Positions 1-8,262 of a stretch of DNA of 64,000 bases are shown piece after piece. The DNA lies in assembly GCA_902168205.1 (NCBI GenBank), contig CABHOK010000020.1, positions 62,001 through 126,000 of the forward strand. The letters run 5' to 3'. Each line of letters starts with the position of its first letter. The stretch's first letter is position 1. The notes under the pieces are model-generated. The model did no database searches and was not told where the DNA came from. It saw only the letters and a list, made by a program, of their open reading frames with translations. The stretch comes from an uncultured Chitinophaga sp. Its GTDB lineage: Bacteria > Bacteroidota > Bacteroidia > Cytophagales > Cyclobacteriaceae. The translations under genes were made by a program, and so were the position numbers.

Positions 1-88
1 TGGGAGTTTCTCCAAAGGTCTAATTTTCAATGCTTTACTTTCGATTTTAAATTGTTTTGATTGATTTTAAAGCAATTTCAGAATCATG

Positions 89-120
89 CTTGCATTTACC
101 AGACAGGCAGTTTACCTTTG
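89..120 (+). promoter_or_regulatory. Predicted promoter of the rplM operon
   Basis: The -7 element TACCTTTG (113-120) matches the Bacteroidota consensus TAnnTTTG exactly. CTTG at 89-92 lies 20 bases upstream, where the -33 TTTG element is expected. Transcription would start near 125, giving a leader of about 45 bases. This was assigned by motif and spacing only. Confidence 0.6.
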
Positions 121-123
121 TGT

Positions 124-138
124 CCCTTTTTGAAAGGG
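124..138 (+). promoter_or_regulatory. Small hairpin in the rplM leader
   Basis: CCCTTT (124-129) and AAAGGG (133-138) can pair around a 3-base loop, at or next to the predicted 5' end of the mRNA. Such a hairpin may protect the transcript or serve autoregulation. From memory, an L13 leader motif has been described in Bacteroidia; whether this is an example of it is inference. Confidence 0.35.
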
Positions 139-170
139 GTAGTGTTTTTAATTGAATCTCTAATAATAAA

Positions 171-614
171 ATGGATCATAATAGCTATAAAACACTGAAT
201 GCCAATAAGGCTACAGTTGAAAAAGGCTGGGTAATAGTGGACGCAAACGCACAGGTGCTGGGTCGTGTGGCTAGCCAGGTTGCCCACATTATTCGTGGAA
301 AGCATAAGCCAAGCTATACTCCCAATGTGGATTGTGGCGATAACGTAATTGTTATCAACGCGGAAAAAGTAAGAATGACTGGCAAGAAGTGGACTGATCG
401 CGTGATCTTCACACACTCAGGTTACCCAGGCGGTCAGCGCGAGCACACTCCTACTATGATCCGTTCAAAGCATCCTGAGCGCCTCATCGAGCACGCTGTA
501 CGCGGCATGCTTCCGAAGAACAGACTCGGACGCGAACTTTTCAGAAGCCTGCATGTTTATGCCGGTAACGAACACCCTCATACTGCTCAACAACCTAAAG
601 AAATAAAGTTCTGA
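171..614 (+). CDS. rplM: 50S ribosomal protein L13 (uL13)
   Basis: This is large-subunit ribosomal protein uL13, an early-assembling protein that binds 23S rRNA. The 147 residues match the usual family length. Family signatures are visible: [16 protein letters not shown] near residue 20, the [13 protein letters not shown] segment, the [16 protein letters not shown] region and the C-terminal [21 protein letters not shown] motif. The start ATG at 171 lies about 45 bases after a good Bacteroidota promoter. The stop is only 4 bases before rpsI, the classic rplM-rpsI pair. Codon use is rich in ATC for Ile, as expected for a strongly expressed gene and unlike the ATA-rich genes further along. There is little doubt about identity. 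Confidence 0.98.
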   Translation: MDHNSYKTLNANKATVEKGWVIVDANAQVLGRVASQVAHIIRGKHKPSYTPNVDCGDNVIVINAEKVRMTGKKWTDRVIFTHSGYPGGQREHTPTMIRSKHPERLIEHAVRGMLPKNRLGRELFRSLHVYAGNEHPHTAQQPKEIKF

Positions 615-618
615 TATC

Positions 619-1005
619 ATGCAGATCATCAACACCATCGGTAGAAGAAAAACCTCCATTGCCAGAGTGTATGTAAAACCTGGAAAAGGAGATATTAAAG
701 TGAATGACCGTGATCTGAAGGAGTACTTCCTTTCTGAAATTCACCAGACTACAGTAAAGCAACCTCTTTCTACCATTAAGGCAGAAGGCCAGTATGATGT
801 TACTGTAAATGTTGAAGGTGGTGGCGTAAAAGGCCAGGCAGAAGCAGTTCGCCTTGGTATTGCCCGCGCACTGGTTGAGTTCAGTACTGAAAACAAGCCT
901 GCTCTGAAGAAAGAAGGTTTGTTAACCCGCGACTCAAGAATGGTTGAGCGTAAGAAGCCGGGTAGAAGAAAGGCAAGAAGAAGATTCCAGTTTAGCAAGC
1001 GTTAA
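619..1005 (+). CDS. rpsI: 30S ribosomal protein S9 (uS9)
   Basis: This is small-subunit protein uS9, whose C-terminal tail reaches the P-site tRNA. It has 128 residues, the normal length. It starts with the conserved [17 protein letters not shown] segment and contains [14 protein letters not shown]. It ends in the very basic tail [14 protein letters not shown], whose final Lys-Arg contacts tRNA in known ribosome structures. The start ATG is 4 bases after the rplM stop, so the two are translated from one mRNA. Its stop is 13 bases before rpsB. Confidence 0.98.
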   Translation: MQIINTIGRRKTSIARVYVKPGKGDIKVNDRDLKEYFLSEIHQTTVKQPLSTIKAEGQYDVTVNVEGGGVKGQAEAVRLGIARALVEFSTENKPALKKEGLLTRDSRMVERKKPGRRKARRRFQFSKR

Positions 1006-1018
1006 TCATAACAAGAGA

Positions 1019-1789
1019 ATGGCTGAAAAATTAACATATCAGGATCTGTTGGATGCAGGTGCACACTTTGGTCACCTCACCCGCAAGTGGAACCCGAAGA
1101 TGGCTGAGTACATCTTCATGGAAAATAATGGTATCCACCTTATCGACCTGAATAAAACATTGGCATGCTTAGACGAAGCTACTTACGCACTGAAGAACAT
1201 TGTTCGTTCAGGTCGCAAGATCATGTTCGTAGCAACGAAGAAGCAAGCTAAAGATATCGTATCGGAAGAAGCAAAACGTCTTAACATGCCGTTCGTAACA
1301 GAGCGCTGGTTAGGTGGTATGCTTACAAACTTCGCTACAATCCGTAAGTCTTTGAAGAAACTCGCGCAGATCGAGAAGTTGATGAAAGACGAAGCTTTCA
1401 CCAACCTTGCGAAACGCGAACGCCTCATGGTAACTCGTGAGAAAGCTAAACTTGAAAAATTGTTAGGTGGTATCGCTGATCTGAACAGACTCCCTGCAGC
1501 ATTGTTCGTGATTGACGTAAAACGTGAGCACATCGCTGTAACAGAAGCTCAAAAACTCAACATCCCGGTTTTTGCGCTGGTAGATACAAACTCAGATCCT
1601 TCAGGTGTTGATTTCCCGATTCCTGCCAACGATGATGCTTTCAAATCAATTTCTATCCTGACCAAATATATTGGTAAAGTGATCGAAGAAGGTTTGATGG
1701 AGCGTAAGAAAGATAAAGATGACGCTGCGCAGAAGAAGGAAGAAGACGAGAAGAGAAAAGTTGATTCTGCAGTAGAAGAAAGCAAATAA
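1019..1789 (+). CDS. rpsB: 30S ribosomal protein S2 (uS2)
   Basis: This is small-subunit protein uS2, which helps S1 join the 30S subunit. The 256 residues contain the family signatures LLDAGAHFGHLTRKWNPKM at the N-terminus, the ERWLGGMLTNFATIRKS block, DVKREHIAVTEAQKLNIPV and the DTNSDPSGVDFPIPANDDA motif. It ends in a charged Lys/Glu-rich tail. The reading frame stays open upstream into rpsI, but ATG 1019 gives exactly the conserved N-terminus and lies just after the rpsI stop, so it is chosen over the upstream alternative at 944. The gene belongs to the rplM-rpsI-rpsB transcript and is followed by a strong terminator. Confidence 0.97.
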   Translation: MAEKLTYQDLLDAGAHFGHLTRKWNPKMAEYIFMENNGIHLIDLNKTLACLDEATYALKNIVRSGRKIMFVATKKQAKDIVSEEAKRLNMPFVTERWLGGMLTNFATIRKSLKKLAQIEKLMKDEAFTNLAKRERLMVTREKAKLEKLLGGIADLNRLPAALFVIDVKREHIAVTEAQKLNIPVFALVDTNSDPSGVDFPIPANDDAFKSISILTKYIGKVIEEGLMERKKDKDDAAQKKEEDEKRKVDSAVEESK

Positions 1790-1856
1790 TTAAAAGCTGA
1801 TGTGCCAAGGTGCAAAAAATGCACGCGGTAGTCATAATTAATGCAATGATAATGCA

Positions 1857-1893
1857 CTAAACATCGGCCCAAAGCCGGTGTTTAGTTTTTTTT
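1857..1893 (+). terminator. Intrinsic terminator after rpsB
   Basis: CTAAACATCGGC (1857-1868) pairs with GCCGGTGTTTAG (1874-1885), a 12-bp stem with one G-U pair and a 5-base loop. Eight T follow (1886-1893). It separates rpsB from tsf, so tsf probably also has its own promoter or depends on read-through. Confidence 0.85.
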
Positions 1894-1914
1894 AGGGAGT
1901 TCAAAAAAATAGAT

Positions 1915-1944
1915 AATCGTAAATACTAAAAATCGTAAATACTA
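1915..1944 (+). repeat. 14-bp direct repeat abutting the tsf start codon
   Basis: AATCGTAAATACTA occurs at 1915-1928 and again, without mismatch, at 1931-1944. The period is 16 bases. The last A of the second copy is the first base of the tsf start codon. The function is unknown; it could be a duplicated translation-initiation or protein-binding site. Confidence 0.6.
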
Positions 1945-2777
1945 TGTCAGCTATTTCAGCACAAGATGTAAACAAGCTCCGCCAGATGACGGGTGCAGGT
2001 ATGATGGATTGTAAAAAAGCCCTTGCCGAAGCCGAAGGAGATTTTGATAAAGCTATCGAGATATTAAGAAAGAAAGGACAGAAAGTTTCTGCTTCACGTT
2101 CTGACAGAGAAGCTAAAGAAGGTTCTGTATTTATCAAAGTTAGCGATGACAAGAAGGAAGCTGTATTGATCGCGCTGAACTGTGAAACGGATTTCGTAGG
2201 CAAGAACGAGGAATTTCAGGCACTTGGTAAACTGATCGTAGATACTGCTTTTGCCAGCAAACCTGCTACTAAAGAAGCATTGCTTGCACTGACAGCTGGT
2301 GGCCTGACTCTGAATGATAAAATTGTTGAACTCGTAGGTAAGATCGGTGAGAAGATCGAAGTGAGCGAATACATTCACATGAAAGGTGAAGCTATTGTGT
2401 CTTACATCCACGCTGGTTCTAAACTTGGTGTACTTGTATCACTGAAAGGTGTTAATGGTGTAGATGTTACTGAAGCTGGTAAAGATGTAGGTATGCAGAT
2501 TGCAGCCATGAACCCGGTAGCAGTTGATGAAAAATCTGTAGATCAGTCGATCATCGACAAAGAACTTGAAATTGCTAAAGCTCAGATTTTAGCAGAAGGT
2601 AAACCTGAGAATATGGTTGATAAAATCGCTCAGGGTAAACTTCAGAAGTTCTTCAAGGAAACCACATTGTTGCACCAGCTTTTCGTAAAAGATAACTCAA
2701 AGACTGTAGCGCAATACCTGGATAGCGTTACAAAAGGTTTGACTGTTGTTGAATTCAAGCGCGTAACAATCGCTTAA
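1944..2777 (+). CDS. tsf: Translation elongation factor EF-Ts
   Basis: EF-Ts is the nucleotide exchange factor that releases GDP from EF-Tu. The 277 residues start with a UBA-like N-terminal domain (VNKLRQMTGAGMMDCKKALAEA, about residues 8-30, the family signature). A second signature follows near residue 75 (ALNCETDFVGKNEEF), the core that inserts into EF-Tu. The length is typical for Bacteroidota. The gene follows rpsB, the near-universal order, but an intrinsic terminator and a 14-bp direct repeat lie between them. A strong terminator follows the stop. Confidence 0.97.
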   Translation: MSAISAQDVNKLRQMTGAGMMDCKKALAEAEGDFDKAIEILRKKGQKVSASRSDREAKEGSVFIKVSDDKKEAVLIALNCETDFVGKNEEFQALGKLIVDTAFASKPATKEALLALTAGGLTLNDKIVELVGKIGEKIEVSEYIHMKGEAIVSYIHAGSKLGVLVSLKGVNGVDVTEAGKDVGMQIAAMNPVAVDEKSVDQSIIDKELEIAKAQILAEGKPENMVDKIAQGKLQKFFKETTLLHQLFVKDNSKTVAQYLDSVTKGLTVVEFKRVTIA

Positions 2778-2801
2778 GATCATAACTAACTTTTTTCAGA
2801 A

Positions 2802-2837
2802 AGAGCCGTTCGGATATGCCGGATGGCTCTTTTTTTT
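2802..2837 (+). terminator. Intrinsic terminator after tsf
   Basis: AGAGCCGTTCGG (2802-2813) pairs with CCGGATGGCTCT (2819-2830) in a 12-bp stem with two G-U pairs and a 5-base loop, followed by seven T (2831-2837). The next start codon lies at 2839, directly behind the T tract. Confidence 0.9.
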
Positions 2838-2838
2838 C

Positions 2839-3285
2839 ATGTTTATGACTCGTATATATTCAATCTTTTTATGTCTGGTGTGTCTGATGCTTACAGGTTG
2901 TGGGTATTTTTATTCAGGTACCTGGGAAGACGATGATGATAACTGGGAGCGAGCGTATGGGTATGAAAAACCTGATGACATCGATGTTGTGCATTCGTGG
3001 TATTGGCGATCGCCTCACTTTACAGTGGAGTACGAGCTATATATGGAGACTACATTGAATAAAAATATACTTCAATCTTTTTTGTCGAAAGGTGATTTGG
3101 TTCAGCGGCCCGGTGATGCGAGTGAGAGTATAAAGGATTTAGTCGGTTATGATACGCGACCCGACTGGTTCGTTCCGAAGACACTTGATAAATATGAAAC
3201 ATGGGTGGGTCGTGTGCCGGTAGAATTTGAGCTTTTTATAGATCGCGAAACCGGGCATCTATACTGGCATGAGATTCAATTATAG
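2839..3285 (+). CDS. Small predicted lipoprotein, unrecognised
   Basis: This gene encodes 148 residues. The N-terminus is a hydrophobic signal followed by a lipobox (LMLTGC), so the mature protein should be lipid-anchored at a Cys near residue 21. The rest is acidic and aromatic-rich (DDDDNWERAYGYEKPDD, then HSWYWRSPHFTVEYELYMETT). It ends with VEFELFIDRETGHLYWHEIQL, which looks like a beta-strand-rich fold. I do not recognise the family. ATG 2845, two codons in, is an equally good start. The tsf terminator ends one base upstream of 2839, leaving no room for its own promoter or ribosome site, so expression must rely on read-through or on a promoter inside tsf. It is convergent with the next gene. 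Confidence 0.7.
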   Translation: MFMTRIYSIFLCLVCLMLTGCGYFYSGTWEDDDDNWERAYGYEKPDDIDVVHSWYWRSPHFTVEYELYMETTLNKNILQSFLSKGDLVQRPGDASESIKDLVGYDTRPDWFVPKTLDKYETWVGRVPVEFELFIDRETGHLYWHEIQL

Positions 3286-3305
3286 GAGTATAGTATATAT
3301 ATAGC

Positions 3306-5450
3306 TTAGCTCTTTCCTTCGATAATTTCTATCTCCGTTCTGCGGTTGATCGCGCGGCCTTCTGCTTCATCGTCATTACTTACGATAGGGCGTTCAGAAC
3401 CAAATCCTTTGGCACTTAATCGAGTCGCACTGATGCCGTGCTGCACCAGGTAATCAACCACTGCACTGGCGCGCCTCAGGGAAAGTGATTTGTTGGTTTC
3501 TGCGTTACCGGTATTATCCGTATGTCCGTTGATCTGAACGTTAAGCTGCGGGTTTGTGATCAATAACTCCTTAATATTTTCAACCTCAGCTATAGATTCA
3601 GCTTTCAGATCAGATTTACCGATATCAAAGAATATGTTTTTCAATACAACCTTCGAACCAACCTCAGCCTTTACCATGATGATGTGCGTATCGATCTCCT
3701 GATATTCGGCAAATTGCGGCAGGTTAAAGTTAATAGAGTTAAACAGGTAGCCTGGGCGTTCCGTAGCCACCCCGTAGTTACCACCGTGCGGAATAGTCAA
3801 TTCAAAATCTCCGGTTTGTGGGTTAGAGTATATTTTGGTGATGACCTTGTTTGTGGCGTTATCTACCAGCGAGATGGTAGCAGACAAAGGTTGGGCTGTA
3901 GTTTCATCAATTACTTTTCCTTTCAATACGGTAACAACTTTGTTGTCTTTATGCACCTGTATCATCGGGTCAATATAGTCTGTACGATCTGGCTCCGGTG
4001 CAGGAGTTTGTGCTACTACCGGTGGAGGCGCGACAACAACAGGCTCTTCCGTCACCGTAACTTCAGGTTCTTCTTTTTTAGGTTCTTCAACTTTTGGCTC
4101 TTCCTTTTTAGGTTCCTCTATCACAGCCGGAGTTGTTTCAACCGGAGGCTGTTGTACCGCAGGCTCGGTGCTGGCAAGCAGTACAGGTTCCTGAACCTCT
4201 TCTTTGGCAGGAGGTAAAAACTTTATAGTATATATATCAGCACTGCCCATACCATCGGCACGTAGCGTTGAATAATACCCTGTGGTTTTGTCAGCAGATA
4301 TACTGAAGAATCCATCGTACTCAATGGAGTTTATCGGGTAGCCCATGTTTACAGGCTTCTGCCACTTGCCGTCTTTAAATTCACTTCTGTAAATGTCATT
4401 ACTTCCCATACTCGGGTGCCCGTCTGATGAAAAATATAGCGTAACGCCATCCGGGTGTATATAGGGAGAGTCTTCGTTGCCCGGAGTATTTATAGCACCA
4501 CCCAGGTTTACCGGCTTCGCCCAGTTTCCTTTTGGATCAAGTGTACTCATCCAGATGTCAAGCTCACCTTTGCCACCCGGGCGATTGCTGGCGAAAAATA
4601 ATTTCTGACCGTCTGCTGATATACAGGCTGAGGTTTCCCAGAATAATGGCGTGTTGATGTTCTTGTTTAGCGCTTCAGGCTTGGTCCAGTCCGACCCTTC
4701 AAGATGCGAAGTATATATATCACCGGAGCCATCTTCATAGTACAGGAACAGCGTTTTTCCATCCGGAGACAGTGATGCTGCGGCATCGTTGAATTTGATG
4801 TTGATGTTCGGACTGATCTTTTCCGGCACACCCCACGATGCTCCGCTTTTACGGGCTATATATATATCTTCAAAGTTGGTTCCGCTTTTAATCTTGTAAT
4901 CATCCGAAGAACGGTTGGAGGTAAAGATCATCGTGTTACCATCGGCTGACACCAGCGGTGAATATTCGTTGAACTGTGAATTTATACCAGCTCCTACATT
5001 TTCGATGACCGCGCGAACCGGTTTACGCGTAAGAGAGTCACCAATCTCGCATTCAAAAATCTTTTCGGTAACGAGCTCGTAGAGTTTTTTGTTCTTGCCT
5101 CTGAATTCTTCGTAATGATCGCGTGCACGGGCATACTGGTGGTTGTTCTGGTAAGCCATGCCCAGGTAGTAATGTATATCCGGATCTACATTTGATTTTG
5201 CATTGAATGCTTTTTCCAGATAGGGGAGCGACTTCGATTTTGTCTCAAGGTACAGATAGCACATTCCGATCTTGAAATTCAAGTCAGCGTCATCACTGCT
5301 TGCACCACCTTCGAGGTAAGCCTTGAGCGCATTTTCATAATCCTTTTTCTCGAACAGGCGATTACCCTTATCAATAGAATTCTGTGATTGACCCGAAACC
5401 GGTATCAGCAGGCATAAAATGAGCAGCGTCAGGTAAACTAGCTTATCCAT
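3306..5450 (-). CDS. PorE-like TPR / beta-propeller / CRD / OmpA protein
   Basis: This 714-residue secreted protein has, in order: a signal peptide (1-22, ending GQSQ); TPR-like repeats (about 24-130); a PD40/WD40-like beta-propeller (about 155-410) with repeated SADG or SPDG...FFASNRPGG motifs; a Pro/Glu/Lys-rich linker (about 420-490); a carboxypeptidase-regulatory-like beta-sandwich (about 510-585); and a C-terminal OmpA peptidoglycan-binding domain (about 600-714, containing INGHTDNTG and the RRASAVVDYL helix). This domain order is the one known for PorE of Porphyromonas gingivalis, which tethers the type IX secretion machinery to peptidoglycan. PorE is a lipoprotein; here no lipobox Cys is seen. 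An OmpA/PD40 protein of another role cannot be excluded, as Bacteroidota carry many paralogues. Confidence 0.8.
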   Translation of the reverse strand: MDKLVYLTLLILCLLIPVSGQSQNSIDKGNRLFEKKDYENALKAYLEGGASSDDADLNFKIGMCYLYLETKSKSLPYLEKAFNAKSNVDPDIHYYLGMAYQNNHQYARARDHYEEFRGKNKKLYELVTEKIFECEIGDSLTRKPVRAVIENVGAGINSQFNEYSPLVSADGNTMIFTSNRSSDDYKIKSGTNFEDIYIARKSGASWGVPEKISPNINIKFNDAAASLSPDGKTLFLYYEDGSGDIYTSHLEGSDWTKPEALNKNINTPLFWETSACISADGQKLFFASNRPGGKGELDIWMSTLDPKGNWAKPVNLGGAINTPGNEDSPYIHPDGVTLYFSSDGHPSMGSNDIYRSEFKDGKWQKPVNMGYPINSIEYDGFFSISADKTTGYYSTLRADGMGSADIYTIKFLPPAKEEVQEPVLLASTEPAVQQPPVETTPAVIEEPKKEEPKVEEPKKEEPEVTVTEEPVVVAPPPVVAQTPAPEPDRTDYIDPMIQVHKDNKVVTVLKGKVIDETTAQPLSATISLVDNATNKVITKIYSNPQTGDFELTIPHGGNYGVATERPGYLFNSINFNLPQFAEYQEIDTHIIMVKAEVGSKVVLKNIFFDIGKSDLKAESIAEVENIKELLITNPQLNVQINGHTDNTGNAETNKSLSLRRASAVVDYLVQHGISATRLSAKGFGSERPIVSNDDEAEGRAINRRTEIEIIEGKS

Positions 5451-5702
5451 CGGGTGGATAGAAAAATTGATTATAAATGATTTAAAAAATCACAGTAAAT
5501 ATATTGAAAAATACCCCTCAAAAATATTCTCTCTCAAGGACTTGGCGATACAGGCGGGCACTGGTCGATTGTTGCCGGTATGCTGTATATAAGGCAGCTT
5601 ACCGTACGTTGATGTATTAAAAACAATGCGATGTAATGCGATCATAGTCAACCTCCCTCTTATCCTTCCTCGTGGTCCTGTTTCCCCTGTGAGAAAATAT
5701 TT

Positions 5703-7355
5703 TTACAGCACCTTTTTCTTCTCTTTGTAGCCAGGTCCGCGTATCGTTCTTCCGGGTTTTGCTCCCGTATGTTCACCATTCTGCAAAACCTGAACTCCGT
5801 TTACAAATACATGTACCATGCCGGTAGAGTATTGCTTCGGTTTTTCGAATGTGGCGTAGTCCTGCACTTTGGCCGGATCAAAAATCGCGAGGTCGGCAAA
5901 GTATCCAGTCTTTATGCTGCCACGCTTTTTTATTTTCAGATTTGTTGCCGGTAATGAAGTAAGCCTTCTTACAGCTTCCTGCAACGTAATAAGTTTTTCA
6001 TCGCGCACATATTTAGCCAGCACGCGCGCAAATGTACCGTAGCTTCGCGGGTGCGCTCCCTCTTCTACATTTTTGTCATCGATCGTTTCAGAACCTCCGT
6101 CAGAGCCAAAGCTCACATACGGTAATTTTACAATGCGTTTTACGTTTTCTTCTGACTGCTGATAATACAACGCTTCAATTCTTGATCTATCACGAACGAT
6201 CAGATCGATCACCGTTTCATCTGCATTTTTACCATGAAGCTTCGCTACCTCACTCAGGCGCTTGCCTTTATATAGTTTGTTAAGCGAATCCAGACGAAAG
6301 CCCATCAACGCTACATATTGCGGCTCGGAGTTTTTGTACGGTATACCCATCTCCATTTCGTATAAGACCTTTTTACGAATGGCGGGTGTCTTTAATTTCT
6401 TGCGCATCTCTTTCGCACCGCCTTCCTGCACCCACGTTGGTAGACGTGATGTTAGCCCCGTAGCACTCGCGGTATAGGGATACATATTGGCGGTAACTTT
6501 CAACCCTGCTTTTTGTGCACTGTCTATCTTGTTGAGCAGTGTGTCGATCTTCGGCCAGTTACGTGCTATATTTATTTTCATGTGGTATATCTCCGCATGT
6601 ATACTTGCTTCTTTTGCAATGCGAATCGTTTCATCAACCGCATCCAGTATAAAGTCTCCTTCACTGCGCATGTGGGTAGTATACATGCCGCTATATTTCG
6701 ATGCTACTTTGGCAAGCTCGATCAACTCATCTGTTGATGCGTATGTAGCGGGTGCATAGATGAGCGATGTGCCCAAACCCATTGCGCCTTCTTCCATCGC
6801 CTGTTGTACAAGCTGTTTCATTTGTGCGAGTTCGGCATCGGTAGGTTTACGATTGTCGTAACCCATTACATAATTTCGAACGGAAGTCTGACCAACGAAA
6901 GAAGCTACATTCGTAGAAGTGCCCTTCTTCATCAGCCAGTTAAAATATCCTCCGAGGGTTGTCCAGAGACTATCGACAGCGACTTTGCTTTTTCGCTTCA
7001 TCGGTCCGGGTGACCAGCCTTCTCCAAAAACTTCAAGCGTTACACCTTGCTTGATGTCGCTCATGGAGCGTCCGTCTTTTAGTAAGTTCTGGTCGGCCCA
7101 GCTCAGCATGTTTATAAAACCGGGAGCAACCGCCAAACCCGTTGCGTTAATTTCTTTTTTTCCGGTGGCATCACTCAGCTTGCCAATGGCTGCAATGGTA
7201 TCGGCCTGAATGGCTATATCACCGACAAAGGGAGCACTGCCGGAACCATCGTAGATTGTTCCGTTCCGAATAATGATGTCGTACTGTTGCCTGGGCTTCT
7301 GCATACAAGCCAGTGTTACAAAAAGACCTGCTGCGAAAAAAATGAAGTAGCGCAT
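5703..7355 (-). CDS. D-aminoacylase-like amidohydrolase, lipoprotein
   Basis: This 550-residue member of the amidohydrolase superfamily resembles N-acyl-D-amino-acid deacylases, which release D-amino acids from N-acylated forms. A lipobox (VTLAC, Cys17) suggests periplasmic lipid anchoring. The family frame is clear: IIIRNGTIYDGSGSAPFVGDIAI, the THMRSEGD motif near residue 230 with a metal-binding His, the AEIYHMK His near 256, FGSDGG near 430 and the C-terminal GYFADLAIFDPAKV. However, the first metal motif, normally PGFIDxHxH, reads PGFINMLSWADQ, so both His are absent. The Cys region (usually GNCG) reads EVFGEGWSPG. The enzyme may therefore use one metal or act on a different substrate. 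It is the last gene of a leftward series. Confidence 0.8.
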   Translation of the reverse strand: MRYFIFFAAGLFVTLACMQKPRQQYDIIIRNGTIYDGSGSAPFVGDIAIQADTIAAIGKLSDATGKKEINATGLAVAPGFINMLSWADQNLLKDGRSMSDIKQGVTLEVFGEGWSPGPMKRKSKVAVDSLWTTLGGYFNWLMKKGTSTNVASFVGQTSVRNYVMGYDNRKPTDAELAQMKQLVQQAMEEGAMGLGTSLIYAPATYASTDELIELAKVASKYSGMYTTHMRSEGDFILDAVDETIRIAKEASIHAEIYHMKINIARNWPKIDTLLNKIDSAQKAGLKVTANMYPYTASATGLTSRLPTWVQEGGAKEMRKKLKTPAIRKKVLYEMEMGIPYKNSEPQYVALMGFRLDSLNKLYKGKRLSEVAKLHGKNADETVIDLIVRDRSRIEALYYQQSEENVKRIVKLPYVSFGSDGGSETIDDKNVEEGAHPRSYGTFARVLAKYVRDEKLITLQEAVRRLTSLPATNLKIKKRGSIKTGYFADLAIFDPAKVQDYATFEKPKQYSTGMVHVFVNGVQVLQNGEHTGAKPGRTIRGPGYKEKKKVL

Positions 7356-7432
7356 GTAAGGGAAAAAGTATACGATGATAGTGAGGTTTCCTGAGAAAAG
7401 AAACGCAATGTAAGAAACAAAGTATAGTTACT

Positions 7433-8167
7433 TTAAATGACTCCGAGCCTCGCAAAAATGGGAAATGATACTTTTTTACTTTCCCCTTCTGCCCAATGTT
7501 TTCGTAGAGTTTCCGCTACAGCGTCAACAGGATTTATACCTTTTTGCCGGATAAACTTTTGTGTAGACGACCAGCTTTCCAGGTATCCCGTAAGGTGCTC
7601 CAATGTCCATTGCACATCAATGGAAAACGGTGGTGCAGGTATTTCTTCAAATGGAAACGCAATGGTTTTATATTCCTGTTCAACCAGTCTGCGTGCATCA
7701 TCCCAGAACGGCCCAACCGTATTGTTATAAAAATCCATGATGATCGTATCAATAACAGGTTCTATATATAGCAGTGCGTAACCCCATACGGCCAGCAGAC
7801 CTCCGGGCTTGCCAATGCGTTTTACTTCCCGGTAAAAACGATCGCGATCAAACCAATGCAACGCCTGGGCGACTGTAATGAGATCGAATTGAGCATCGTG
7901 AAAAGATGTTTGCTCTGCAGGACTTACGCTATACCGTATGTTGTGTGCCCGAAAAGCATGATCCAGTTGTTGCTGACTGATGTCGGTAGCATATACTTCT
8001 TTAAAATGTGCTGAAAGAATTTTTGCTACCTGCCCGTTGCCGGTGGCACAGTCCCATGCTGTGCTTTTATTTTTAAGATGCCGGAAGATGAAATGATACA
8101 ACGCATCGGGATATACCGGGCGAAACGATGCATAAATTTTTGAGTGTCCTGAGAAGAAGTCTTTCAT
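7433..8167 (-). CDS. Class I SAM-dependent methyltransferase
   Basis: This 244-residue class I methyltransferase is of the Methyltransf_11/25 type. It starts MKDFFSGHSKIYASFRPVYP. The SAM-binding motif I reads AWDCATGNGQVAKIL (residues about 38-52), the acidic motif II is VYATDIS, and LITVAQALHWFD followed by GGLLAVWGY corresponds to motifs IV and V. Relatives resemble yeast trans-aconitate methyltransferase-like proteins, but the substrate cannot be predicted. The frame stays open upstream to 8260, but that extension would read through the aspS terminator hairpin. The ATG whose first base is 8167 gives the conserved N-terminus, so it is preferred. The gene lies between aspS and the amidohydrolase on the same strand. 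Confidence 0.85.
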   Translation of the reverse strand: MKDFFSGHSKIYASFRPVYPDALYHFIFRHLKNKSTAWDCATGNGQVAKILSAHFKEVYATDISQQQLDHAFRAHNIRYSVSPAEQTSFHDAQFDLITVAQALHWFDRDRFYREVKRIGKPGGLLAVWGYALLYIEPVIDTIIMDFYNNTVGPFWDDARRLVEQEYKTIAFPFEEIPAPPFSIDVQWTLEHLTGYLESWSSTQKFIRQKGINPVDAVAETLRKHWAEGESKKVSFPIFARLGVI

Positions 8168-8225
8168 ACAACTATATACGGAAGGAAGAACGGAAAGTAT
8201 AACTGTTCTAACAAGGTAGCGGAAG

Positions 8226-8254
8226 AAAAAAAGGCCGGTATAGATATACCGGCC
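8226..8254 (-). terminator. Intrinsic terminator after aspS
   Basis: GGCCGGTAT (8233-8241) and ATACCGGCC (8246-8254) form a perfect 9-bp stem with a 4-base loop. On the minus strand a run of seven T (complement of 8226-8232) follows. It lies just after the aspS stop, upstream of the methyltransferase start. Confidence 0.85.
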
Positions 8255-8262
8255 TCGCATTT

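Noticed and set aside
1-88. Possible tail of an upstream gene or RNA at the window start
   Set aside because: No open frame, tRNA fold or terminator was recognised in the AT-rich first 88 bases.
944-1018. Upstream extension of rpsB to 944
   Set aside because: It would overlap rpsI in another frame and add a non-conserved N-terminus; ATG 1019 gives the conserved S2 start.
3684-4217. 177-residue Phe/Arg-rich frame on the plus strand
   Set aside because: It is the antisense of the Pro/Glu/Lys-rich linker of the PorE-like gene; the biased composition follows from that linker, and no family motif is seen.
8168-8260. Upstream extension of the methyltransferase to 8260
   Set aside because: It would be translated across the aspS terminator hairpin; the first family motif follows ATG at 8167.
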